Source: [Phialemoniopsis] sp. UDSM-2020 (taxonomy: Eukaryota; Ascomycota; Sordariomycetes; Thyridiales; Thyridiaceae). Taken from it: 64,000 nt of DNA. Made by a program: the position numbers and the translations under genes. Of the stretch, positions 34,940 through 46,671 are shown one piece after another. Each line of letters starts with the position of its first letter. Within the stretch, counting starts at the first letter, position 1. The stretch is taken from NCBI GenBank assembly GCA_018873225.1, contig JAEILZ010000006.1, positions 434,001 through 498,000 of the forward strand, in the 5' to 3' direction. A model generated the notes under the pieces. It was not told the origin of the DNA and made no database searches. It saw only the letters and a list, made by a program, of their open reading frames with translations.

Positions 34940-37012
34940 ATGCATGTCTTTCAAGCAGGGCCCGGATCAAGATATAGTCACAGATCTTCCCAAAGGAGAG
35001 GAGGGATGATTGCGCTTTCAAGTAGGGACTGTATCAACTGTGAATCGACATACGGACCACTTCCAAGCTGCCAAATACTACCGTCAAGATCTCGAGCAGC
35101 TACAAGTGACCAGCCGGTGACCCCGCGATCTGCTGACATGGCATGCTTATCCACGACCTACAAGTACCAGGCCCTTCGCTCTGACGATTGCATCCGACTT
35201 CTCACACTCGAGCCCTCTCGATCAAAGGATGAGCCATTGAGAGGAGAGATCTTGCACACGTCCATCACAGAATGCGACTACGACCTCGTCATTTCGTACA
35301 CAGCATTGTCTTATGTCTGGGGTGACCAGACTAAAACCCATTCACTGGTGATTGGTAATCAATATATCTCAATCACAACATCCCTCGATGGCGCACTTCG
35401 CGACATGCGAGACCGGGACCGGCCTCTGCAGGTCTGGGCCGATGCGATATGTATCAATCAGGACGATTTGGCGGAGCGCAGCAAGCAGGTGCCACTGATG
35501 GGCTCCATCTATGCTACTGCGCACCACACCATCGTTCACCTCGGAGACCTGGGTCCAGGAATCAGGCCCATCTTCATACGGCCTCCGCAGAGACCACTCG
35601 GCGCGAGTCTTGGCGGCCAAGACGCAGACCTCGGGGCTATCCGCAAAGTAGCGGTGAAGAAACTTCTCCATCGGCCGTGGTTCCGGAGGGTGTGGGTCTT
35701 GCAAGAACTGGTCCGGTCAAGAGATCCGTGGATACAGTGTGGCGACTGGCGGGTGAAGTGGGAGACTTTCGTGGACATGGCCGCCTGGCCCAAAGCTCGT
35801 CAAGACACGATATGGTACGATAAGTATCCCGAGTTCTTCACGAGCATGGTGGAGGCAAGGAGGTCGTGGGTTGCTTCTGCGTCACAGCCACTCGTATATC
35901 ATCTCCATGCTCGACGCGGCTTGGGTGCAACGATACCCTTGGATCTCGTGTACGCGCATCTGGGAGTTGTCCATGACATGGGAAAATGTTGCGAGTTCAT
36001 CAAGGTGGACTACGCCCTGACTACCAAGCGACTGTTCACCGATGTGGCTCGATATATCTGCCAGACGAATGGGTATTCAAGTCTTTTTGCAGCAGCTGCC
36101 CAGTATCATTGCTGGCGCAACCTAGATCTGCCGTCATGGGTTCCAGACTGGACAACTGAAACAAGGCATGACAGACCTTTGGCCGAGAAAGTTGCTCCAC
36201 CCTTTCGCTTTGGTAGGACCCTCTTCGTGGATGCAGGTGACTCCACTGTTATGGCCACTGTTGGAGTACAACTTGATGTGATTACTGGGATAAGTGCCAC
36301 ATTTCCCGCGAAATACATACCGCCATTCCCACTTCATCACCCAGATACCGGACCCGCGGAAGGCATTGATCAGCATCGAAAGGCTAGATCTCAAGTCATC
36401 AGTCAAATCGTACCCTTTATTCAAAAGCTTATTGCTGCCGGCGAGAATATTGAAAGAAAGTTTTGTCTCTGCTTCATGAGCCGCCACGGTGACCCAGTTG
36501 ACAGCAGAGACCAAGGAAAAGAGCACGAGATCGTCAAGGACGGACAAATGGTAGATGGGCCTCTGAGTGTATTCCTGGACGACGACCGTTTGGAGCCCAT
36601 CGAGCTAAGCGGGAGGAAGCTTGCAACTACGCAGTCTGGTAGCCTCGCTATCGTGTCCTCCAAAGTGCAGGAGGGAGACATCATCTTTCAATTTCCTGGC
36701 TACACAGACAAGTTCGTTTTTCGAAGACATGACCCAGACCGGAAAGTTGTCGTTGAGGACCTGATACGCGAAGAAACAACGAAGTTGAGTCTTCAGATAG
36801 AGACAGAGAAGGACGTCATACTCCCAGGAGTCTTGTACCGGAACCCGTTCTATCTTCTGCTGGGACAGACGCCATGGTCATCAGACCAGATCAAAGCAAT
36901 GGAAGTGTTGCACCTCAAATTGGTAGGCGAGGCAGAGTTGGCGGGCTCGGAACCGCTGCAAACGATAACAATGCCTGGAGATGTAGATGCAAGGCTGATT
37001 GCATTGCATTGA
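34940..37012 (+). CDS. HET-domain (heterokaryon incompatibility) protein
   Basis: Single-exon frame of 690 aa from the ATG at 34940. An ATG at 35138 is an equally good or better start, since HET proteins usually begin shortly before the YQALRSDDCIRLL-type segment seen right after it. The HET domain shows its hallmark blocks YTALSYVWGD and VWADAICINQDD, then the RPWFRRVWVLQEL block. The C-terminal half is not recognised, as is normal for the family. HET proteins trigger programmed cell death after non-self recognition in fungi, often together with NLR-like partners. The neighbouring Helo-like/ankyrin gene makes a functional link plausible but unproven. No frame damage was seen. Confidence 0.88.
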   Translation: MHVFQAGPGSRYSHRSSQRRGGMIALSSRDCINCESTYGPLPSCQILPSRSRAATSDQPVTPRSADMACLSTTYKYQALRSDDCIRLLTLEPSRSKDEPLRGEILHTSITECDYDLVISYTALSYVWGDQTKTHSLVIGNQYISITTSLDGALRDMRDRDRPLQVWADAICINQDDLAERSKQVPLMGSIYATAHHTIVHLGDLGPGIRPIFIRPPQRPLGASLGGQDADLGAIRKVAVKKLLHRPWFRRVWVLQELVRSRDPWIQCGDWRVKWETFVDMAAWPKARQDTIWYDKYPEFFTSMVEARRSWVASASQPLVYHLHARRGLGATIPLDLVYAHLGVVHDMGKCCEFIKVDYALTTKRLFTDVARYICQTNGYSSLFAAAAQYHCWRNLDLPSWVPDWTTETRHDRPLAEKVAPPFRFGRTLFVDAGDSTVMATVGVQLDVITGISATFPAKYIPPFPLHHPDTGPAEGIDQHRKARSQVISQIVPFIQKLIAAGENIERKFCLCFMSRHGDPVDSRDQGKEHEIVKDGQMVDGPLSVFLDDDRLEPIELSGRKLATTQSGSLAIVSSKVQEGDIIFQFPGYTDKFVFRRHDPDRKVVVEDLIREETTKLSLQIETEKDVILPGVLYRNPFYLLLGQTPWSSDQIKAMEVLHLKLVGEAELAGSEPLQTITMPGDVDARLIALH

Positions 37013-37066
37013 AGATGCGGGTTGTTTTGTGGACGGTTTGATTCTGCTGTCATAGTTCTACTATGC

Positions 37067-37712
37067 CTACTTAGCGGCATCTTCACACCTGCCCGATGCA
37101 CTCAGCTTCTCCTCGGCCCAGACAATGTCTGTTACTGCGTCGCCGAGCTGGCCTTTGATGAACTCCGTCTGCACCTTCTCGCCGCTCGGGATCCCAGCTA
37201 GCTCGTCTGTCAATGCCTCAGCCTGTGTTAACTCCGACACGGCGTTGTCTAAGACTCCGCACACTGAGCCTTCCTCCTGTCTCTGGTCCTGCGGAATTGT
37301 CAGTCTACCACTATTCTCCCAGTGAGAGCTTGGCCATCTTACCAGAATTGAGCCCCTGCGCGTCCTTGTTGCTGGACAGGCGCGCACAGTGGCACGCACG
37401 CTGATGACATCTGCCAATGGGTCGTCCAGCGCCGCCGATATCTGCGACGCCTTGGCGCGAGCTTCTGGAGTCAAGTCCTTGATACCGCGGTTGGGGTCAA
37501 AAAGGATGTCCTGGATATAGCGCTTGACCTTTTGTATGTCGAGCTGAGGGTTGGTCAAGTTGTCGCAGAGGGTGCCGTCTCGACGCTGCGGCGGAATGGG
37601 GTCAGTGGTGTTGCGATGGGTTTCTTTAACGCATGCTTACCGAGACAGGAGAAGCAAAGGCAAGGGCGGACCAGAGCAAGCTGCCCAGACAGAAGGCGAC
37701 AGTCGACCTCAT
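37067..37712 (-). CDS. Small secreted cysteine-containing protein of unknown function
   Basis: Three exons, 37712-37641, 37585-37343 and 37288-37067, encode 178 aa. Exon 1 encodes almost only a signal peptide (MRSTVAFCLGSLL..., about 1-22). The mature part begins with a dibasic RRDG that could be a Kex2-type processing site, and has four cysteines (in LCDNL, RACPA, SVCGV, GRCED). It is otherwise helical-looking and hydrophilic. Both introns are phase 0 and canonical. No family recognised. Short length, secretion and paired cysteines make it an effector-like candidate; that is inference only. Confidence 0.8.
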
Positions 37713-38095
37713 GGCGAGTTGGAACTTTGAGTGATTGCTTGTTGACTGCGTGCTAAGGAGTGAGAACATGGAGTACTCGTGGGAAGGCCAGTGTTATATA
37801 TGCTGTTTTCTTTTTTATTGACGATGGAATTTGACTCGCAGCGGAGGCTACTTGGCACGCATAAGCAGCCGCAAATGTGACGATGCCAGTTATCACATTC
37901 AAAATTAGGCGAGTTAACCTATCCCAGCCCTCAAAACACCGAGAGTAACGCTGCATCCCACATTGATGCCCCTTATGGCCCTTCTATCTCCGACAAGTCG
38001 TTAGTATTGCCACATACGGCGCGGAAACCCGATCAATAGACACGGGCATGGTTTTACGGACGGCCGCCTTCCCATATCATTGCCACAGACTTGAA
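37713..38095. other. Short intergenic region
   Basis: Lies between the small secreted protein start and the sirtuin stop, both on the minus strand. Only the TATA element is supportable. Confidence 0.4.
37793..37799 (-). promoter_or_regulatory. TATA box of the small secreted protein gene
   Basis: TATATAA on the minus strand, about 81 bp upstream of the ATG at 37712. Confidence 0.45.
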
Positions 38096-39033
38096 TCACC
38101 TTGTCTCAGCGCCATCCGTGACGCCTCCAACCACCTGCGGGAGTATCTTGGCCGAGTCTTCCTGGAAAAAGAAATCGCCGTCCTGCAGTCCTGCACCAGC
38201 CTCAGGGTCTGGATTAAAGACAGCGACGGTGGCCCCAAGCTCCCGGGCGTGGCCGACGAAGGACGCGGCTGGAGTGACCACGGCTGACGTGCCCACGACG
38301 AGCATCACATCGACCCTGTCCTGCTCGATCCAGTCATCGACAGCAAGGAGCATGTCCAGGTCCAGCGACTCGCCAAACCACACGACGCCAGGACGCAGCA
38401 GGCCCGTCTTGCAGTCAGGGCAGTGTGGCAGGTCCTCGACCTTGATGTCGGGGATGGGCTGGTTAGGGTCTAAAAGTGGCATCGTCTGATCCGGCGGGTA
38501 GTCCTCGGCGGCGGCAGCGAGGGCGGGACACAGCGGGTCGGAGGTGTTGTGCCGTTCTACGTACCCGCACTCATTGAAGCACTTCAGATCTAGTAGTTCG
38601 CCGTGTAGCATGCGCAATTGGGACACAGGGTGTTCAGCCCTAACAGATAGACCTGTAGTAGGTTAGCCGCTGCCTCGTCGATCAGCCCTGATCATCATGC
38701 TGGCGACGTACCGTCCACATTCTGTGTCAGACACAGAAAGTTCTTATTCCTCCTCGCCAGCTCGGCCAAAGCGTAATGACCGGCGTTTGGCTGGACCTTG
38801 AGCGCCATGTGCCGACGCCACGCATAGAAAAGCCACACGAGCGCGGGATCCCGCTTGAAGGCCTCGGGTGTGGCAAGCGACATGGACTCGTGGTTCCGCC
38901 AGAGTCCGCCGGCGCCACGGAAGGTCGGGAGCCCGGACGCCGCCGAGAGCCCCGCTCCGCACAAGGCGAGAATGCGGTTAGCGGACCCTAGGACCTTCTT
39001 GAAATCTTCGACTGAGGTGTTGGGGCGGCTCAT
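38096..39033 (-). CDS. Class III (SIRT5-like) NAD-dependent protein deacylase
   Basis: Two exons, 39033-38712 and 38652-38096, encode 292 aa. The sirtuin fold is complete: NAD-binding GAGLSAASG (26-34) with PTFRG, TQNVDG, catalytic His124 in LHGEL, zinc cysteines 132, 136, 185 and 188, and GTSAVV. Tyr70 and Arg73 in FYAWRR sit where SIRT5 has the Tyr/Arg pair that binds succinyl, malonyl or glutaryl groups, so desuccinylase-type activity is more likely than plain deacetylation. Upstream the frame continues to another ATG at 39141; the added 36 residues are basic and hydrophobic and could be a mitochondrial targeting leader. I chose 39033 because homologues usually begin near it. Confidence 0.9.
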
Positions 39034-39956
39034 CGTGTTTGGCTTCTCCGTCCAGAAATGTCTTGGGTGTAAAAAGGTCCACAGGCCGGAGTTACGGACG
39101 GACGCGTGTTTAAAACAGTCCAGGCCCCAGATGACGTTCATTGAGTACGCGCGCGTGAAGGGATCACTGGGACTGCAACGGTGTGGAGATCAATTTTAGT
39201 GTACAATGCCAATCATATCATGCAAGTAGATGTGATTTGATAGGTTTTCATTTGAAAGACCCCTTGCTAGGCATCCATCTATCGTCTGTGAGGGGTCGAT
39301 GTTGTCGTCTCGACAATGGGATCATTAACTACCGGAGCGGATAAATATTGTTCAGCTCGCGGATGGCACATTTGATCGATCTCTCGGACGCCGTGCTTCA
39401 AATTCTCTAGTATTTAGATTCTCTTATAGCAATATTAGACATTTAGTTAAGTACGTAAAAAGTGATCGAAAGCAGCAGCAAGGGAGACAATCGGCCGTTC
39501 GAGCTCCAAGTACCTTGGTTCCGTAATCACAGGCCCGAATCCCCGCTGGTGCCCCTCGTCTACGGCACGAGGACCCCGGTACCGTCACTAGCGACCGGCC
39601 TAGACAGCAGAGATCATGCAGGTAAGCACCAGTGTTACCGTACCGCTGCGGCGTGCATGACAGTTCCCAGGTCAATATAATTGATAGAGATCTCTTCTAC
39701 CTGGCCTGCATGGATAGCAGCGCATGGTCCATGTCATTTTCCGGCACGGCCCCATTTGACCAAATTGGGCAAACAGCCCGGAGCTTGGGCTGACAACAGT
39801 CAATTGCCTGCATCCTGGTTCGTCGAGGTCTAATGCGCTGGTGAATTTTCCGTGGATAATTCGGTGGGTGTGATATATGATGCTCCCCTCTCCCATGTGA
39901 ATTCTTTCATTGCAAGAGCCTCTTCCTACTCGGTTTCTTTCACGGAGACAATCAAC
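39034..39956. other. Divergent intergenic region between sirtuin and P450
   Basis: About 0.9 kb, AT-rich around 39220-39460. Nothing coding is supported. It contains both promoters and, possibly, an upstream sirtuin exon segment to 39141. Confidence 0.4.
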
Positions 39957-41801
39957 ATGCCGTCCTCATTGAGCCTGGGAGGCGCGTGGGCCGTCGTCAC
40001 CGTCAACAATGCCCTTCGCCTGCTCGGATTATGGCTTGGATATCGTTTACTCATCGCTCTGTATAATCTATCGCCGTTCCATCCCCTGCATAAGTTCCCG
40101 GGTCCAAAGCTTGCTGCAGCATCATACCTCTACGAGGCGTGGTATGACTTGATCCAAGTTGGGCGGTACACTGCTGAAATAAAAACTATGCACGAGAAAT
40201 ATGGTATTTATACCATCGCGATACGAATGAACGGCCCTACTGACACATAGTAAGGACCCATTGTGCGCATCAATCCGCATGAACTCCATTGCGACGACTA
40301 CGACTTTGTCGACGAGATTTACCCATCAGTGACCAATCGAATACGCGACAAGCACCCCCATTTCCTGTCAGCCTTCGCCGGCCCGCTCGTAGCATCAACA
40401 TTCGTAACTCGTGATCATGAGGTATTTATGCCCTTGCAGAACATTCATTTTTGCCTGTCTTAGGTGACTACTTAACTGATAATTGCAAAAGACACATCGC
40501 ATGCGAAGAAGTGCCATCAACAAGTTCTTCTCTCGACAGGGAATGCTTCGTTACGAGCCAGAGATTCACGAGATGACCCAGAAGATGTGCAGCAAGTTTC
40601 TGCGCCTAGCGACATCAAGACAGGTCATCAATGCTCTGGATCCATACAACTGCTTCACTGCTGATGCCATCTCCCAATACTGCTTTGGCGAGCCATTTGG
40701 TACTCTCACCCTTTTTGCCAGCGCAGCGTTATCAAGTCTAACGACGTATGTAGGATTTCTGGATAGACCCGACTTTGAACACAACTACAAACGTGCATTT
40801 GAGGTCCTTGTCACCACTTGCCATGTCTTCCGTCATATTCCAATCCTCCGAAATCTTATTGGCTTGATGCCTGCCTTGGGTCCCTACCTCGGACCCGATA
40901 TTGCGTACATGGTGCACTCTATGACAGTGACCATTCCCAATCACGTCATCAAGGCGCAGCAGGACAAATCAGGCGAGACGCGACGGCTATTCACAGAGAT
41001 CATGGACGCGCCGATCCCAGACGAAGAAAAGACCACCTACCGCCTGTCCGGTGAAGGGTGGTCCTTGGTCGGCGCAGGCGCTGAAACAACTGCAGTATGA
41101 AGTTTCCAAACATCAAAAGAAGTCGGGAACCCTGTTTGTACTGATGCATTGTCTCTAGGCGGCACTCAGCGCCATCACCTTCTTTCTCCTATCTCAACCT
41201 GAGAAGCTTGCTCGGCTGCGGGAGGAGCTGAAGCACGAGAATCCGCAGAAGCTGAGCTGGGTGCAGCTAGAGAAGTATCCGTACCTTCATGGTGTGGTTT
41301 ACGAGGCTTTGCGCGTTTCTATGGGTGTTCCTGGCCGTCTCCCGCGCATTGCCCGTGACGAGGATCTGGTTTATAAAGGCCGAGGCTTCCACTACGTCGT
41401 CCCCAGAGGGACTGCTATTGGGATGAGCGCGTACGTCAATCACTACAACAAGGACCTATTCCCTGATCCGGAGAAGTACGAACCGGAGCGATGGATTGAC
41501 GCACAGGGAAGACCGAACCATGGCATGGACAAATACATCTTGTCCTTCTCTAAAGGTTCTCGCCAATGCATTGGATTGAAGTGGGTATCGACCTTTCGGT
41601 AGGCCTTCGGGGAAGTTGCTGACCTGATATTCCAGTCTTGCACACTGTGAACTTTACTTGACTACTGCGGCCATGGCCCTCCGCGTTTTACCTTACGTGA
41701 AACTGTACGATACCACGTACGAGGATATCAAATATGACTTTGATTCCATAACTTCTCAGCCCAAGAAGGGCTCACGTGGCGTTAGGGTTACCGGGGTTTA
41801 A
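39957..41801 (+). CDS. Cytochrome P450 monooxygenase
   Basis: Six exons, 39957-40203, 40255-40421, 40492-40699, 40754-41094, 41159-41580 and 41636-41801, encode 516 aa. Endoplasmic-reticulum haem enzyme with an N-terminal membrane anchor (about 8-40) and the proline-rich FPGPKLAA hinge. It has I-helix GAGAETTA (about 314-321), K-helix ExxR (Glu370/Arg373), the PERW region (430-433) and haem-binding FSKGSRQCIG with Cys458. Overall pattern resembles the fungal P450 families that include trichodiene oxygenase-like enzymes, often used in secondary metabolism, but no biosynthetic core gene is near. The intron at 40700-40753 is easy to miss; removing it restores YCFGEPFGFLDRPDF. Confidence 0.92.
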
Positions 41802-42887
41802 AATTGGGGGAAAACATCAATTAGGTCAAGTAAATGGACGACCGGTCCGGGCCGGGGAAATGCGGTCAACTGGCCGAGAGCAGATGGAGGCAGTTTGTAC
41901 GTACCGTTCAGTCCGCATGGAGCGCCAGAGAAAGCAAATACTTCAGTGGACAAAATGAAAACGTCAGACCTTCTTCGCATCGCATTGCTTATTCATGGTT
42001 GAATGCCAAGACACCAGTCCGCCTCACATTTCCCAGGACCCAGCATCGCAATCAAAGCAAGACATGAAGTAAGCGGTCAAACCCCGTCGGACTCAGCAGG
42101 GAAACTGCAACTGATCACGGGTCTCCGGCAGCACCAGGCAACGACCTCCGCGACCGGGCGCGGCAGACGGGTCGGAAGCGGGCCGGGAAACACTGCTGCT
42201 GCTGCTGCTGCTGCTGCACTGATCAGAGCAAAGAGACACGTGCTCGATTGCAGCGTTACGTGGCAGGCAAAACTGCGTATCCATCAAAACGCCCCGCATT
42301 GCCAATGCCCGCCGCGACTCTTGGCAGTGCAGGCGGTGGTGCACAGCCTCTCTTGGGAGCCCTGGAGCCAGTGCTGACCTGCCAGTACCGGTGAGCGGCC
42401 TCTGCTTGGCGATGCGCTAGCGCGACTCTGTGACTCTCCCAAGACCTCGCCATGCTGTATCGCCTTCTTTGTCTCTTGATTTCCCAGTCACCAGATCGTC
42501 GGCCGAGGCCAACCGCTCCATCGCCTTCTAGACAGAATGGATACTTTTGCTCCAGCGGTCTCTCTTGGGCTCCCTCGTACTGTACTGTACAGAGTTTAGT
42601 AGCCCTGGGGCCCTGGCTCGGCATTCTTCGAGATGACGCCGCCGAGACCTGCGGACGGCTACGCCATTCGTTCCGCGCACTGGTGATGCGTCCTTCCCCG
42701 CTCTTGGCAGCATGATCCAGCTTCGCGTTCTGCTGCTGTGGCCACCCTCCCTCCCTGGCACATGCTTGGCTTTCATTGGGTATATCTTGGGGCATCCCAT
42801 CCTCTGCACAGGCCCTCGCCGTGACTTCCGGTCTTCCTTCTTGCTACCAGCAAACAGGTTCACCAAACCTACGCTATCGTTAACTGA
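41802..42887. other. Intergenic region with CTG microsatellite
   Basis: About 1.1 kb upstream of the ENA-type ATPase gene, probably a long leader or promoter. It carries the CTG repeat listed separately. No supported gene. Confidence 0.4.
42193..42216. repeat. (CTG)8 trinucleotide microsatellite
   Basis: Eight perfect CTG units in non-coding sequence about 680 bp upstream of the P-type ATPase start. Likely polymorphic. Confidence 0.9.
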
Positions 42888-45800
42888 ATGGGTATTGAAG
42901 ACCAAGCGACTGTCGAGGAGCCGACGGAGCCTCCTATATGTGGCCAAACGAATGCTCCAAACAATCACTTGCCTGCTACGAATAAGCAGGTCGACCCAAA
43001 AAGCGACAGTACCAACGTCAACAACGCCCGCAACCACCATCTAGATAGCCCCAACCCCGACGAATGGACCACCCGCGCCCACACGCTACAGGTCGCCCAG
43101 CTCGCTGAATTTGCCAGCACCGACCTCGAAGATGGACTCACCCAGTCCGAGGCGGCTCGACGCCTGGAACAGAATGGCCCTAACAAGGTTGAGGGAGCTA
43201 AAGGGCTTTCCGTGTGGAAGATTTTCATGAGGCAGATCTCCAATAGTCTGACGATTGTCCTACTCATCACCATGGTGCTCTCATTTGCCATCGATGACTA
43301 CATCGAGGGCGGTGTGATTTGTGCTGTCATTGTGCTCAACATCGTTGTAGGGTCAGTCGAACCCCACGCTCAATTATCGCGACGTTCTCTGCTTTCTCCC
43401 CCAGTGAATGCGTCTGCTGCTGTGACGATAGATGGAACTAACTCTCCGCCAGACTCATCCAAGACTATCGCGCTGAACAAACCATCATGTCCCTCTATGC
43501 CCTCTCGGCACCCACCTGCAAGATCATTCGCGACGGACAGCTCGACACCATCAAGGCTGAGGAGCTCGTCGTCGGCGACCTCGTGTCCCTCAATGTCGGC
43601 GACATTGTCCCCGCAGATCTGCGCCTCGTAAACGGTCTCAATCTCTCCACCGACGAGGCGCTCTTGACTGGAGAGTCGCTCCCCGTGAGCAAGCACCCTG
43701 AGCGAACTCTGGACCGTGCCGATGTCCCGCTCGGCGACCGTATCAACATGCTCTACTCCGCCAGCACTGTTACGCGTGGTCGCGGTACCGGTGTCGTCAC
43801 GGCTACGGCCATGGCCACGGAGGTCGGCAAGATTGCCCAGCTCCTCCGTTCTACCTCTGGCAAGTCTAGCGACCAGACCCCAATGGGTCTCCTTCTCGCC
43901 CGCATTAAGCGCGGGTTCAAGAGCATCCTAGGTCTTGACGGTACGCCTCTGCAGACCAAGCTCAGCAAGTTCGCCCTGCTGCTCTTCGGCCTCGCCATCC
44001 TTCTTGCCGTCATCGTCTTCTCCGCCAGCAAATGGGATGTCGACGACGAGGTCCTCATCTATGGTATCTGCGTCGGTGTCGCCGTCATCCCGGAATCCCT
44101 AATCGCTGTTTTGACCATTACAATGGCCGTCGGCACCAAGGCCATGGCCAGCGGTAACGTCATCGTCCGCAAACTCTCGGCCCTCGAAGCTGTCGGCGGT
44201 GTTACCAACATCTGTTCCGACAAGACCGGCACCCTGACCCAGGGCAAGATGATCACCCGAAAGGTCTGGCTTCGCGACGGGTCGCTCGCCGTTGTCGAGG
44301 GCACCACCAACCCCTTTGACCCGGGCAGCGGCAACGTGGTCTGGGCAAGCAAGGACGCCGATGACGAGAAGAAGGCAAGCATGGATGGCATACATCCCAA
44401 GGCCGCGCTTTCGGCTCTCGCTGAGAGTTTCCTCCACTGCATCTCCCTGTGCAACAACGCTACTGTATCTGACGGCAAACCATCCCCGGCCTCCGACTTG
44501 GACCTTGTCGAGACATCGACCACCTCCACCGTCCCTACCCCGGAATGGACCGCTGTCGGCGAGCCCACTGAAATCGCTCTTGAGGTCTTCGCCATGCGCT
44601 TCAACTTCGGCAAGCAGGCCGTCATGATCTCCGAGGGCACCCGCCTACTCGCTGAGTTCCCCTTCGACTCCTCCTGCAAGCGCATGTCTGTTGTGTACGG
44701 CAAACCCGGCGCTTCTACGGCCACCGTCTTCACCAAGGGTGCCGTCGAGGTGGTGCTCCCTCTGCTCGACGCTTCTGAGGCGGACAAGGCATTGTTCGCT
44801 TCGCAGGCCGAGACCCTTGCCGCTGAAGGCCTGCGTGTCCTGTGCATCGCATCCAAGACTGTTCCCCTCACGGAGACCCTGCCAGAGAAGCGCGAGGAGG
44901 CAGAGTCGAAGCTCACTCCTCTTGGCCTGGCAGGTCTTTACGATCCTCCCCGTATCGAGACGGCTGATGCTGTTCGCAAGTGCCAAAAGGCCGGTATCGA
45001 AGTCCACATGCTCACAGGCGATCACATCAAGACTGCCACAGCCATCGCCCACGAGGTCGGTATCCTCAAGCGCGACATGTCTACTACCGAGGCTGCTTCC
45101 GCCATCATGCCTGCCTCTGCCTTTGATATCCTGTCCGACGCCGACATTGACTCCATGGAACGCCTGCCTCTTGTTATCGCTCGTTGCAGCCCGTCCACCA
45201 AGGTCCGCGTCGTCGAGGCCATGCACCGACGCGGCGCATTCTGCGTCATGACCGGTGACGGTGTCAACGACTCGCCTGCCCTGAAGAAATCGGACGTCGG
45301 TATTGCCATGGGCCTCGGTGGCAGTGATGTCGCCAAGGAAGCCGCTGATATGGTTCTCACCGACGACAACTTTGCCTCCATTGTCAAGGCCGTGGAGGAA
45401 GGCAGACGCCTGTTTGACAACATCCAGAAGGTAAGCACACTGATCACTCCCCACAAACCTACGATTTGCTGACATTCCAACCCCAGTTTCTCCTGCATCT
45501 CCTCGTCTCCAACATCGCCCAGGTCATCCTCCTCCTCATCGGCCTCGCCTTCAAGGACGAAGACCACAACTCTGTCTTTCCCTTGTCCCCTCTGGAAATC
45601 CTCTGGGTCAACCTCATCACCTCGTCCTTCCTCGCCCTCGGCCTCGGCCTCGAAGAGGCCCAGCCGGACATCATGCTGCGCGCCCCGCACGACCTGCGCG
45701 TCGGCGTCTTCACCAAGGAGATCATCGCGGACAAGATGGCCTACGGCTTCTTCATGGGCAGCCTGTGCCTCGCGGCCTTCACCTCGGTCGCGTACGGCGT

Positions 45801-46260
45801 CGGGCCCTCGACCTTCCGCAGCGAGACGCTCGCCCAGAACCTCGGCGGCGGGTGCAACAGCGGCTGGAACGGGTCGTGCGACGCCGTGTTCCGCGCGCGC
45901 GCCACGACGTACGCTACGCTGAGTTTCCTGCTGCTCGCTACGGCGTGGGAGGTCAAGCACCTGACGCGCTCGCTGTTCAACATGAACCCGGAGATCTACG
46001 GCGGTCCCTTTTCGGTGTTCCGCACCGTCTGGCGCAACCGCTTCCTTTTCTGGGCTGTGGCTGCGGGCTTCGTGATCACTTTCCCTGTGGTGTACCTGCC
46101 TGTTGTCAACAGGGCTGTGTTCAAGCACGAGAGCATCACTTGGGAGTGGGGTGTCGTCGTGGCTTGCCTGGTGGTGTACATTGGGCTTATTGAAATTTGG
46201 AAGGCTGGAAAGAGGAGGTTCGGTGTCGGCAGAATTGCCAAGGTTGATAGTAGCGTGTAA
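42888..46260 (+). CDS. ENA1: ENA-type (P2D) Na+/K+-exporting P-type ATPase
   Basis: Three exons, 42888-43351, 43453-45430 and 45487-46260, encode 1071 aa. Plasma-membrane pump that exports Na+ or K+ at ATP cost. An N-terminal cation-ATPase domain (about 60-130) precedes the A-domain TGES motif. The phosphorylation motif SDKTGTLTQGK has Asp411 as the phosphorylated residue; the TQGKM continuation is characteristic of fungal ENA pumps. KGA, the MLTGDHIKTA block and TGDGVNDSPALK complete the catalytic core. Ten membrane helices are expected; four pairs are readable. Intron 1 uses a GTCAGT donor and rejoins the conserved VVG-LIQDYRAEQTIM. Important for salt and alkaline-pH tolerance in fungi. Confidence 0.93.
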
Positions 46261-46671
46261 GGAAGCTGGCTAGTTGAAGCTGATGGAAGGCGTCGACGGT
46301 GAGGTCGTGCCGAGACAGATTGAAGTATGAAGGCACGTGGAGTAGTGTAATTGCGTAGCATGGCGATAATCTGCCATCGCTTTTTAGGAGTTTAGACCGT
46401 ACCCGAGTTTGAAATAACAAACATGCCAAGTTCTCCTAACTCAAGTCTATCCTGCTTGCAACACGTCCTCAGTATGCCCATGACTGGTTCGAATAGGGTT
46501 CGGGCTTTCACGTCTGAACTACTGTCAAAATCCTAGGCACAGATGAGAAAGATCACGACACCACGACGATTACTCTGGCTTTCTAAAGTATTGTCAATTG
46601 ATTCTTCTCGGTTAGCGTAATAGCAATTAAATAGTACATACACTGATTCATATGTACCCCAACATGCATAT
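46261..46671. other. Convergent 3' intergenic region
   Basis: Between the ENA-type ATPase (+) and the nitronate monooxygenase pseudogene (-). Nothing recognisable. Confidence 0.4.

Noticed and set aside
45022..46128. 368-codon frame on the - strand
   Set aside because: Antisense to the ENA-type ATPase; low-complexity composition and no motif.
46470..46510. GGTTCGAAT-like sequence suggestive of a tRNA T-loop
   Set aside because: No acceptor-stem pairing or anticodon arm at the right distance; no tRNA was found elsewhere either.
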